From positions 1-17,280 of the forward strand of contig JAPUKV010000200.1 in assembly GCA_027295475.1 (NCBI GenBank): a DNA stretch of 17,280 nt, written 5' to 3'. Source of the DNA: Pseudomonadota bacterium. GTDB lineage: Bacteria; Pseudomonadota; Gammaproteobacteria; Woeseiales; Woeseiaceae. Under the pieces are notes generated by a model. The model was not told the origin of the DNA. It did not search any database and saw only the letters and a list, made by a program, of their open reading frames with translations. The translations under genes were made by a program, and so were the position numbers. This document shows, one piece after another, positions 8,443-15,725 of the stretch (positions within the stretch are counted from its first letter, which is position 1; the number at the start of each line of letters is the position of its first letter).

Positions 8443-10658
8443 AAAACATGGTCTATACGGTGCTTGGCGCGACCGGCGTCGGGCTTGCCGTGACGGCGCT
8501 TTTCCTTCTCAGCCGTACCGCCCAGAACTCCGAGGACTTTGACCGGCTGCATATTCTGATTCTGTTGATTAACGTGGCCGGCGTCGTCGTGCTGTTTGCA
8601 TTGCTCGTCGGCAACCTCGTCCGGCTGCTGCGTGATTACCGGACTGACGTGCCCGGGGCAAGGCTCAAAGCTCGTATGGTCGGCATGTCGGTGTCGCTTG
8701 CTGTCGTGCCGCTACTGGTGGTCTTCTACTTCTCGATGCAGTTTATTAATCGCGGCATCGATACCTGGTTCAACGTCGAAGTCGAGAAGGGCCTTGATGA
8801 CGCACTTGCCCTAAGCCGCGCCGCGCTCGAAATGCAAATGCGCGATAACCTGGGGACGACCGTACAGATTGCGGAGCGCTTGCGGAACGTCAGCAAACGT
8901 CAGCTGATTTTCGAGCTGAGCATGCTGCGGCGGGAGAGTGGTGCGAGCGAGATCAGCGTATTCGGACGCAACAGACGGATCCTGGCGACCAGTTCCGATT
9001 TCGCCGCGAACCGCCTGCCACAGGTGCCGAAAGACGAGGTACTCTTGCAGATCCGCCAAAACAGGCCGTTTGTCAGTCTCGATCCGCTGGAGCGCGGCAG
9101 CTTCCAGATTCGGACGGCCGTTGCATTCGGCGACCGCAGCCGGCCGGAGACCGTGGGCGTCATTCAGGCGTATTTTCCGGTGCCGGAGAGAATCGGCCGC
9201 ATGGCCAACAGCGTCGATTCGTCGTACAGCGAATACAAACGGCTTCTCTATCTCCGTGAGCCTCTCAAGAGAACTTTTACGCTCACGCTGACCGTCGTGT
9301 TACTGCTTTCGATGCTGACGTCGGTCTATGGAGCGTTCGTACTGTCCAGAAGGCTCGTCGCGCCGATTCAGAACCTGGTCGCGGGAACCAGGGCAGTTGC
9401 GAAAGGGGATTTCGATACACGCCTGCCAACGCCGTCACGGGACGAGATCGGCTTTCTCGTCAGCTCGTTTAACGAAATGACCGAGAAATTATCCGAGGCG
9501 CGGCGGCAGGCCAGCCTGAGTCAGGCACAAGTCGAAGCCGAACGCGCAAACCTCGAAGTCATCCTGGCAAGGCTCTCAACTGGCGTTGTGGCCCTGGAAT
9601 CCGACCTCAGGATTCGAACGGCAAACCAGGCGTCGGGGGCCATTCTCAACGTCGATCTCGAAAACCGAATCGGCGAATACTTGCCGGACGTCGCCAAGGG
9701 CCAGCCGCTTCTCGAGCAATTTGTTGATTTGGCGCGGGTTCATCTCAATGCCGGGGAAACGGAGTGGAGAGAACAGATTGTGTTGCGTGGTGAAGTCGGG
9801 CGGCGCGTGCTGACTTGCGCTTGCACGGCATTGCCGGGCGACGAGGATCACGCCGCGGGATTCGTGGTCGTCTTTGACGACATCACGGCGTTGCTCCAGG
9901 CGCAGCGGGATGCGGCCTGGGGCGAAGTTGCCAGGCGACTCGCGCACGAAATCAAGAACCCGCTGACGCCTATACAACTCTCTGCCGAGCGGCTGCGGCG
10001 CAAATACATCAATACGATGTCGAAGGACGAGGTGCAGGTACTGGACCGTGCAACGCACACAATCGTGCAGCAGGTGGAGGCGATGAAGGAGATGGTGAAC
10101 GCCTTCAGCGATTATGCACGCGCTCCCGACATCGACATCAACGTGTTCAATCTCGACAAGCTGGCGCACGAGGTCGTCGATCTGTATCGCGCACAGGCAA
10201 GCGGTATCGAGATCGTCCTGAACACGGATCCGACGCTGCCGGATATCGAGGCAGACATAGGCCGCGTGCGCCAGATGCTGCATAACCTGATACGAAATTC
10301 GATAGAGGCGCTGGAAAACTGTGACTACAAAGGACGCATCGAAGTCCGCCTAAGCAAGACGGAAGTCCATGAAACCGACGTCGCCGAGATCGTTGTCGAG
10401 GATAACGGGCCCGGCTTCAATACCGGATCCGTCAGCCAGGTCTTCGATCCGTACGTAACAACAAAGCCCAAAGGCACAGGTCTGGGCCTGGCAATCGTCA
10501 AGAAGCTGGTCGAAGAACACGGCGGGACGATTGACGCCGAGAACCCGGATGGTGGCGGGGCGGTGATCCGCATCCAGTTGCCTGTGAATGAAGCGGCGCG
10601 AGAAGCAATGATGGCGATGTTGCCGGGCCGGGTAGAAATACGGAGGGATAGAGCATGA
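8424..10658 (+). CDS. ntrY: NtrY-family membrane sensor histidine kinase
   Basis: From the ATG at 8424 the protein has 744 residues. Three membrane segments (about 13-30, 43-63, 87-105), a periplasmic sensor region (about 106-284) and a fourth segment (about 285-307) are followed by HAMP (308-360), PAS (375-490), HisKA and HATPase domains. The phosphoacceptor is His508 in RRLAHEIKNPLTP. The ATP-binding boxes NLIRNSIEAL, VVEDNGPGF and KGTGLGLAIVKKL are intact, so the kinase should be active. It would phosphorylate Asp54 of the NtrX product next door. The 8424 ATG overlaps the DUF4390 gene by 19 bp. An ATG at 8448, 6 bp after that stop, and a TTG at 8415 are alternatives. NtrY kinases have been linked to nitrogen metabolism or redox sensing in other bacteria; the signal here cannot be read from the sequence. 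Confidence 0.93.
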   Translation: MDTRKIKNMVYTVLGATGVGLAVTALFLLSRTAQNSEDFDRLHILILLINVAGVVVLFALLVGNLVRLLRDYRTDVPGARLKARMVGMSVSLAVVPLLVVFYFSMQFINRGIDTWFNVEVEKGLDDALALSRAALEMQMRDNLGTTVQIAERLRNVSKRQLIFELSMLRRESGASEISVFGRNRRILATSSDFAANRLPQVPKDEVLLQIRQNRPFVSLDPLERGSFQIRTAVAFGDRSRPETVGVIQAYFPVPERIGRMANSVDSSYSEYKRLLYLREPLKRTFTLTLTVVLLLSMLTSVYGAFVLSRRLVAPIQNLVAGTRAVAKGDFDTRLPTPSRDEIGFLVSSFNEMTEKLSEARRQASLSQAQVEAERANLEVILARLSTGVVALESDLRIRTANQASGAILNVDLENRIGEYLPDVAKGQPLLEQFVDLARVHLNAGETEWREQIVLRGEVGRRVLTCACTALPGDEDHAAGFVVVFDDITALLQAQRDAAWGEVARRLAHEIKNPLTPIQLSAERLRRKYINTMSKDEVQVLDRATHTIVQQVEAMKEMVNAFSDYARAPDIDINVFNLDKLAHEVVDLYRAQASGIEIVLNTDPTLPDIEADIGRVRQMLHNLIRNSIEALENCDYKGRIEVRLSKTEVHETDVAEIVVEDNGPGFNTGSVSQVFDPYVTTKPKGTGLGLAIVKKLVEEHGGTIDAENPDGGGAVIRIQLPVNEAAREAMMAMLPGRVEIRRDRA
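10643..10649 (+). promoter_or_regulatory. Strong ribosome binding site for ntrX inside ntrY
   Basis: GGAGGGA lies within the last ntrY codons and ends 5 nt before the ntrX ATG at 10655. It supports that start and efficient coupled translation across the 4-bp overlap. Confidence 0.75.
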
Positions 10659-12022
10659 GCACATCCCATGTGCTGGTAGTCGACGACGAAGACGACATCC
10701 GGGTGCTGATAAAAGAAATCTTATCGGACGAAGGATATGAGGTGACCAATGCGGCTGACGCTGCGGAAGCGCGCACGGCGCGGGATGAAGGCAAGTTTGA
10801 CCTGATACTGCTCGACATCTGGATGCCGGACACCGACGGCATCAGCCTCCTTCGGGAGTGGTCCGAGCATGGTGAACTCGACTGTCCGGTTGTCATCATG
10901 TCGGGCCACGGCACGGTCGATACGGCAGTTGAAGCGACGCGCCTCGGCGCTTTCGATTTCGTGGAAAAACCACTGTCGATCGCGAAGCTTCTCCGTACGG
11001 TCGAACGCGCCATCGAGGCGTCGAAAAAGCAATCGAGCACAGCACGTCGGCTCCTACCGGCTCTGATGACGCCGGTGGGCCGGAGCAAGCTCATGCAAAG
11101 TCTTCGCGACATGGTTCAGCAGTATGCCAACCACGACTCGCCGGTGCTCCTGACCGGTGAGGCTGGAACGGGTCGCGCTGCGTTTGCCCGCTACATTCAT
11201 GCTTTGAGCGACCGTGCCGAAGGTCCGCTGGTTAACTTGCTCGCGGCGTCTCTGACGGACAGCAATGCCGAGGAGCAGCTCTTCGGCACTGAGGAGAATG
11301 GCGAGGTTCACAACGGTTACTTCGAGCGGGCAAAGAATGGCACGCTCATAATCGATGAGCTTAGCGATCTCAACGATCTGGCACAGAAACTCATCCTGAG
11401 CGCCCTGGAACAGGGCGAGTTTGTCCGCCGCGGTGGGCACGAGCCCATCAAGTTGCAGGTCCGCGTGCTTGCGACCGTAAACGCTGATTACGAGAGCAGG
11501 ATCGAAGCCGGAACCTTGCGGCGAGAGCTCATATCCAATCTCAATACCCTGAGTCTGCGGGTACCGCCGCTCAGGGAATACGCGGAAGACGTGCCGGAGC
11601 TCTTGAGTTATTACGTCGATAAACTCGTCGACGGCGAAGGCTTGTCGTTCAAACGATTTGGCGTGGCCGCACAAAACCGGCTCAGGAATTATCCATGGCC
11701 GGACAATGTGCGGGAACTGAAGAACCTCGTTCGCAGGCTTTTACTTACCGGGGCCGAGGAAGTGATCAGCCTGGACGAAGTCGAGAAAGAGATTGCGGCG
11801 GTCACGCGCTCCGATGAGCCGCTGGTCAAGCAAGATCTCTTGTCGCTGCCCCTAAGGGAAGCACGCGAGCAATTCGAGCGGGCTTACTTGCAGCAGCAAC
11901 TTGTACTGTGTGATGGCAAGGTCGGCAAGCTCGCCAAGCGCGTGGGCATGGAAAGAACCCATCTGTATCGCAAGCTACGTTCGCTGGGCGTCGACTTCAG
12001 ATCTGTAGCCACGGAAGACTAG
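10655..12022 (+). CDS. ntrX: NtrX-family response regulator with degenerate AAA+ domain
   Basis: The product has 455 residues in the order receiver (1-120), AAA+ (about 140-380) and Fis-type helix-turn-helix (about 400-447). The receiver is intact: acidic pair Asp10/Asp11, phosphoacceptor Asp54 in LILLDIWMPD, Ser83 and Lys105. The Fis domain EREQ-like helix and KLAKRVGMERTHLYRKLRSL look fully functional for DNA binding. The AAA+ domain keeps Walker B (TLIIDEL, Asp234/Glu235) and the sensor II block NVRELKN (351-357). Walker A reads GEAGTGRA, with Arg174 where Lys is standard. The GAFTGA loop that contacts sigma54 is missing (FGTEENGEVHNGYFERA at 210-226). The second arginine finger is Asn295. 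It may therefore regulate without sigma54 or without normal ATP hydrolysis. It overlaps ntrY by 4 bp (ATGA) and ends the operon. Confidence 0.94.
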   Translation: MSTSHVLVVDDEDDIRVLIKEILSDEGYEVTNAADAAEARTARDEGKFDLILLDIWMPDTDGISLLREWSEHGELDCPVVIMSGHGTVDTAVEATRLGAFDFVEKPLSIAKLLRTVERAIEASKKQSSTARRLLPALMTPVGRSKLMQSLRDMVQQYANHDSPVLLTGEAGTGRAAFARYIHALSDRAEGPLVNLLAASLTDSNAEEQLFGTEENGEVHNGYFERAKNGTLIIDELSDLNDLAQKLILSALEQGEFVRRGGHEPIKLQVRVLATVNADYESRIEAGTLRRELISNLNTLSLRVPPLREYAEDVPELLSYYVDKLVDGEGLSFKRFGVAAQNRLRNYPWPDNVRELKNLVRRLLLTGAEEVISLDEVEKEIAAVTRSDEPLVKQDLLSLPLREAREQFERAYLQQQLVLCDGKVGKLAKRVGMERTHLYRKLRSLGVDFRSVATED

Positions 12023-12204
12023 CTTGTAAAGACGTGTCTAAAAAGGTGTCAGATTTATTTTTCTACCGTTTCTTGACAGAAAAACAGGTCTGACACCACT
12101 GGTCTGACACCTTTATTTAGTAGAAAAATAAATCTGACACCTTTTTACTGAAGGCTGGCAACCCGTAGCCTCAATCGTCGTAGCAGGTTTTATGCCGCAT
12201 CTCT
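12023..12204. other. Convergent intergenic region carrying a repeat element
   Basis: The 182 bp between the ntrX stop and the capA-like stop contain no gene. Most of it (12039-12147) is the AT-rich repeat element described separately. The rest (12148-12204) shows only a weak 5-bp stem (aggct 12152-12156 / agcct 12167-12171) and nothing else I can name. Confidence 0.8.
12039..12147. repeat. REP/MITE-like palindromic element with GGTGTCAGA cores
   Basis: The outer arms 12039-12066 and 12120-12147 are a perfect 28-bp inverted repeat. The 9-bp core ggtgtcaga occurs once at 12045-12053, and its complement tctgacacc occurs three times (12089-12097, 12103-12111, 12133-12141). The first 53 bp from 12045 to 12097 form one unit with these cores as terminal inverted repeats; a second, partial unit follows. 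The longer direct repeat GGTCTGACACC is at 12087-12097 and 12101-12111. The sequence is much more AT-rich than its neighbours. Its shape is like the non-coding palindromes mobilised in trans by REP-associated tyrosine (Y1) transposases, and I recall similar GGTGTCAG-type ends near such genes. No transposase is present here. It could also serve as a two-way terminator. Confidence 0.75.
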
Positions 12205-13356
12205 TCAGAAGAACAAACCGCCGGCTCTGTGCGCCGGCACTATTTTTCCGTCAGGCAGAAACCCGATACCGGGCTTCGCAAAATCTTCAACGCTCAAACC
12301 GCGAATCAGGTTCAGCGCTTTCTGATCGTCGTCAATCTGCGGGCCGCCGGGTCTGATTTGCTCGGTTGAGTGAATCCAGCCCTCGATGAATTTTCCTGTT
12401 CCATCGATGGTTGCGATCAGGATCGGTGCGATCCCTTTGATGCCTTCAACGCTGATGCCGTAGTACGTGGCGAAGTTTCCGAGGCTGTATGCGATCAGGC
12501 GGCCCTTGTAGCGCTCCATCGCACGCACGACATGCGGGCCATGGCCGATGACCAGGTCTGCACCGGCGTCGACCATCATGCGTGAGAACTTGACGACATC
12601 GCCGCGCGGTTCACCGTAATATTCCTCTTCGTCAAACGGCACATGCGTCATATCTCTTCCTTCGGCTCCGCCATGGAAAGATACGATGACGATGTCATGT
12701 GAGCGTGCTTGCTCGGCAATCGTCTGGGCTGACAGGACGTAGTCAAGCAACAGGTTGGAGTTCTTGGTGACGGCGAATGCGACAAACGAAATGCTTAGCC
12801 CGTTGGATGTGAAACTCGCGAAATCGCCTTCAAGGCCGGAGTGGTGTATGCCTGCGGCGGTGAGCGTCTGCATCGTGGCCAGGCGGCCCTCTTCGCCAAA
12901 GTCCCGGGCGTGATTATTGGCGAGACTCAGCACGTCGAATCCGGCAGCCACAAAATATTCGACATACCGCGGTGGCGAGCGAAACCGATAGCAGGCAGCC
13001 GGATTGCTGCATTTCTTGCCGGGCTCACCGCCATCGACTAACACGCCTTCCAGGTTGCCGAAAGTGATGTCGGCCATGGACAATACCGGCGTGACGGCCG
13101 CAAGGAAAGCCACGCCATCGTCGTCAGGAAGATGATTTTCCGGATAATCGGTGCCAAGCATCATGTCGCCGACGGCGGCAATAGTGAGCCTGATTTCTGC
13201 CTTATGTTCGCTGGGCGCGGCCGGGACTGGCACCGTGTCGGAAATTACTTCGATACTTTCTTCTTCGAGTTGCGGCGTTTTGCTTTCCGGCGCAGTCGCG
13301 CACGCCGAGATTAACAAGACTGCGGGAAGAAGGCGGGTTGGACCACTAGTCGCCAA
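12205..13356 (-). CDS. CapA-family metallophosphoesterase-like lipoprotein
   Basis: The product has 383 residues and belongs to the CapA/PgsA (PGA_cap) family. Predicted metal-site residues are visible in AAVGDMMLG (Asp64), GNLEG (Asn101, Glu103), LANNHARDFG (Asn148, His149), VSFHGGAEG (His228) and VIGHGPHVV (His272, His275). The start is a TTG at 13354-13356, which overlaps the SPOR gene by 11 bp. It gives MATSGPTRLLPAVLLISAC, a short signal peptide with lipobox ISAC and Cys19, so it should be a lipoprotein. An acidic, Pro-rich linker (about 24-55) follows. Two cysteines (116 and 122) could form a local disulfide. No capB or capC lies nearby, so a poly-gamma-glutamate role is not supported; many stand-alone CapA proteins have unknown substrates. 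It is the last gene of the priA-argS-SPOR run. Confidence 0.9.
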   Translation of the reverse strand: MATSGPTRLLPAVLLISACATAPESKTPQLEEESIEVISDTVPVPAAPSEHKAEIRLTIAAVGDMMLGTDYPENHLPDDDGVAFLAAVTPVLSMADITFGNLEGVLVDGGEPGKKCSNPAACYRFRSPPRYVEYFVAAGFDVLSLANNHARDFGEEGRLATMQTLTAAGIHHSGLEGDFASFTSNGLSISFVAFAVTKNSNLLLDYVLSAQTIAEQARSHDIVIVSFHGGAEGRDMTHVPFDEEEYYGEPRGDVVKFSRMMVDAGADLVIGHGPHVVRAMERYKGRLIAYSLGNFATYYGISVEGIKGIAPILIATIDGTGKFIEGWIHSTEQIRPGGPQIDDDQKALNLIRGLSVEDFAKPGIGFLPDGKIVPAHRAGGLFF

Positions 13357-13900
13357 GTCTGATTCTCAGCACATCAATCTGCGCCTGCCGGAGGCGGCTT
13401 CGGAGTACGTTCAGCTCATCGAGATCGTCAATCGGGCCGATTCGGACGCGGTGGTAGGTCTTGTCGTCGATCATTACGCGCTGAATCTTTGATTCGATTC
13501 CCTGCAGCGCAAGATTTGCCCTGCGTCGATCGGCATCCTTGTATTCAGTAAACGAGCCGGCCTGGAGAACATACACGCCGGGTTTGACAACAGCCTGAGG
13601 CCCGGAGTCTGCCCGCACATCGGGCTCGTGTTCCGGGATGATGACCTCGAAATTGGGCAGCATGCTGTAGAAATCGAAGCGCGACTTGGGGGGCTGCTCC
13701 GACTGACCTGTGGCTTGCTCCCTGTTGTTATCAATGTATGCGGGTTGCTGCGCGAGCGCTTCTTCGGGAACGTCCGGGCTGCGGTCGTTGATGTAAATCG
13801 CGAATGCAACCGAGAGTCCGATTGTGAGCCCGAACATCATCCAGGCCCAGCCCGGATACTCGTCCTTGTGTGATTTTCGTCTGCGCTGTCTTCTGGCCAT
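13346..13900 (-). CDS. SPOR-domain membrane protein, FtsN-like
   Basis: This 184-residue bitopic inner-membrane protein has the FtsN plan. It has a short basic cytoplasmic tail (MARRQRRRKSHKDEYPG), one membrane segment (about 18-37), a low-complexity Gln/Pro linker and a C-terminal SPOR domain (about 106-182). The SPOR domain starts YVLQAGSFTEYKDADRRRANL and should bind glycan strands denuded of stem peptides at the septum. The juxta-linker motif RFDFYSMLPNFEVIIPE (74-90) recalls the conserved segment seen in FtsN-like proteins. The ATG at 13898-13900 lies 4 bp after the argS stop; a longer frame to 13933 overlaps argS and is less likely. In Pseudomonas the order priA-argS-ftsN-hslVU is known, so the position supports an FtsN role in activating septal wall synthesis. 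Here hslVU does not follow. Confidence 0.88.
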   Translation of the reverse strand: MARRQRRRKSHKDEYPGWAWMMFGLTIGLSVAFAIYINDRSPDVPEEALAQQPAYIDNNREQATGQSEQPPKSRFDFYSMLPNFEVIIPEHEPDVRADSGPQAVVKPGVYVLQAGSFTEYKDADRRRANLALQGIESKIQRVMIDDKTYHRVRIGPIDDLDELNVLRSRLRQAQIDVLRIRLGD

Positions 13901-13904
13901 TGTC

Positions 13905-15656
13905 TTACATCGAGTCCGGTGCCGATACGCCAAGGACGCTCAGGCCATTGGCGATAACCTGACGTGTGGCGGCGATCAATACGAGCCTCGCATTACGCAG
14001 GTCTTCTTCGTCAACAATGAATGTGTGCGCGTTGTAGTAAGTATGAAATTCGCTGGCAAGGTCGCGAAGATAATGCACAAGGTGTTGTGGCGCCCGGTTG
14101 TTTGCGGCGAGCGCAATGATCTCAGGGTATCGACTCAGTCCGCGCATCAGCGCTTTCTCATGAGTCTCAGCGAGACCGGCAAGGTTCTTGAGGCCGGGCC
14201 CTTTGTCCCATTTCAAGGATTTTTCATCGAGCTGCCGGAAAACGCTCGCGACGCGAGCATGAGCATACTGTATGTAATAGACAGGGTTATCGTTCGAATG
14301 TTTTTTCGCGAGCTCCAGATCGAAATCGAGATGTTGATCGTTCGATCGCATCACATAAAAGAATCGTGCGGCATCATTGCCGACTTCCTCGCGCAGCTGG
14401 CGCAATGTCACAAAGTTGCCTGAGCGTGTCGACATCGACAATTTCTTATCGGCGCGGTAGAGGCTGACAAACTGAACGAGTTCGACTTCCAGGCAGTCGC
14501 CGGCATAGCCCATTGCCTCGAGGCCGGCACGAACCCTTGCGACATAACCATGGTGATCCGATCCGAGAACGTCGAGCAAGTGATCGTAGCCCCGTTTGCG
14601 TTTGCCGTAGTGATAAGCGATATCGGCTGCAAAGTAAGTTGTCTTGCCGCTTTCGCGGACGACGACGCGATCTTTCTCGTCGCCGTAGTCGGTGGCCCGG
14701 AACCATGTCGCACCGTCTTTTTCATAAAGCATGCCACGGTCCCTAAGGACTTGCAGCGCATCGCTGATCAGGCCCTCGTCGGTCAGGCTTTGCTCGGAAA
14801 ACCAATGGTCGAATTCGATGCCAAAGCCCCTCAGATCGTCTTCGATGTCTGCACTGATCCTGGCATGCGCTTCACGTCGGACATACCGAAACTGATCCTC
14901 ACCGAGAAGTTCACCGGCTTTCCGGATAAGTGCGCCGATGAATTCTTCCTTGTCGCCATCGGGTGCATCCGGGGGCAGGTCCGAACAGAGTTCGTCGGCG
15001 CTTACTTCGGGTAATCGCGACTTGTCGACAGACGCAGCGATTTCGCCAATGTAATCACCTTTGTAGCCTGCCTCCGGAAAAGGTACGCGCTCGCCACTTT
15101 GCTCGAGTATTCTGATCCAGACGCTGACGCCGAGAATATCCATTTGTCGGCCCGCATCGTTCAGGTAGTACTCTCGATCGACCGGGTAGCCGATAGCTTC
15201 GATCAGGTTGCCGAGTGTTGCGCCGTACGCTGCGAGACGGCCGTGCCCGACATGCAGGGGCCCGGTCGGGTTTGCAGATACGAATTCAAGCAAATAGCGG
15301 GGGTTTTCCTTCGCTTCCTGCCTGCCATAGTTGTCGCCATCGTCGAGAATACGGGCTATTTCCTGATGAAATGCCGCATTGGAAACGTGAAAATTGATAA
15401 ATCCAGGGCCGGCAATCTCGACTTTGTCAACGAGCTCGCTGGCAGGCAAATGTTCGATGATTTGTGCGGCAAGCTCGCTGGGATTCTTGCCGATGGATTT
15501 AGCAAGGCGCATCGCAATATTCGTTGTGAAGTCACCGTGACGGGAGTCGCGCGTACGTTCTACGGACTTGCTGATCGACGACACTTCCGTTGCGTCTGCG
15601 AGCTCCGGCATAAGCGCAAGCGCCTGCTCGACAAGATGTGCAATATTGCTTTTCAA
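13905..15656 (-). CDS. argS: Arginyl-tRNA synthetase
   Basis: ArgS charges tRNA-Arg with arginine in the cytoplasm. From a TTG at 15654-15656 it has 583 residues, near the usual 577-590. The N-terminal Add-1 domain begins KSNIAHLVEQALALMPEL. The class I signature is VSANPTGPLHVGHGR (126-140, HIGH form HVGHG). The KMSKS region is the divergent KKLSMSTRSGNFVTL (404-418), typical of ArgRS. A C-terminal DALR anticodon-binding domain follows and ends VSAPDSM. An upstream in-frame ATG at 15713, 12 bp from the priA stop, would add 19 Pro/Thr-rich residues unlike the family and has no ribosome site. AGG at 15664-15666, 7 nt before the TTG, favours the shorter form, but this is not certain. The gene is in a run with priA upstream and the SPOR gene 4 bp downstream. 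Confidence 0.95.
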   Translation of the reverse strand: MKSNIAHLVEQALALMPELADATEVSSISKSVERTRDSRHGDFTTNIAMRLAKSIGKNPSELAAQIIEHLPASELVDKVEIAGPGFINFHVSNAAFHQEIARILDDGDNYGRQEAKENPRYLLEFVSANPTGPLHVGHGRLAAYGATLGNLIEAIGYPVDREYYLNDAGRQMDILGVSVWIRILEQSGERVPFPEAGYKGDYIGEIAASVDKSRLPEVSADELCSDLPPDAPDGDKEEFIGALIRKAGELLGEDQFRYVRREAHARISADIEDDLRGFGIEFDHWFSEQSLTDEGLISDALQVLRDRGMLYEKDGATWFRATDYGDEKDRVVVRESGKTTYFAADIAYHYGKRKRGYDHLLDVLGSDHHGYVARVRAGLEAMGYAGDCLEVELVQFVSLYRADKKLSMSTRSGNFVTLRQLREEVGNDAARFFYVMRSNDQHLDFDLELAKKHSNDNPVYYIQYAHARVASVFRQLDEKSLKWDKGPGLKNLAGLAETHEKALMRGLSRYPEIIALAANNRAPQHLVHYLRDLASEFHTYYNAHTFIVDEEDLRNARLVLIAATRQVIANGLSVLGVSAPDSM

Positions 15657-15725
15657 TGGCGTGCCTGGGAATCGCGTGAGTGAAGTATGCGCGCTGGGGA
15701 CGGGGCCGGCCATTCTAACGCGGCA

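Noticed and set aside
9576..10283. Long minus-strand frame of 235 codons inside ntrY
   Set aside because: It is antisense to the conserved kinase core, and the predicted protein has no recognisable domain.
12039..12147. CRISPR-like direct repeats (three tctgacacc copies)
   Set aside because: The repeats are only 9-11 bp and unevenly spaced, one copy is inverted, and no cas genes are present; a palindromic mobile element explains them better.
12205..13356. Poly-gamma-glutamate capsule locus
   Set aside because: Only a CapA-family gene is present, with no capB or capC near it, and its context is division and translation genes.
13905..15683. Several plus-strand frames opposite argS, up to 199 codons
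   Set aside because: They mirror the codon pattern of argS and have no motifs or ribosome sites that would support a real gene.
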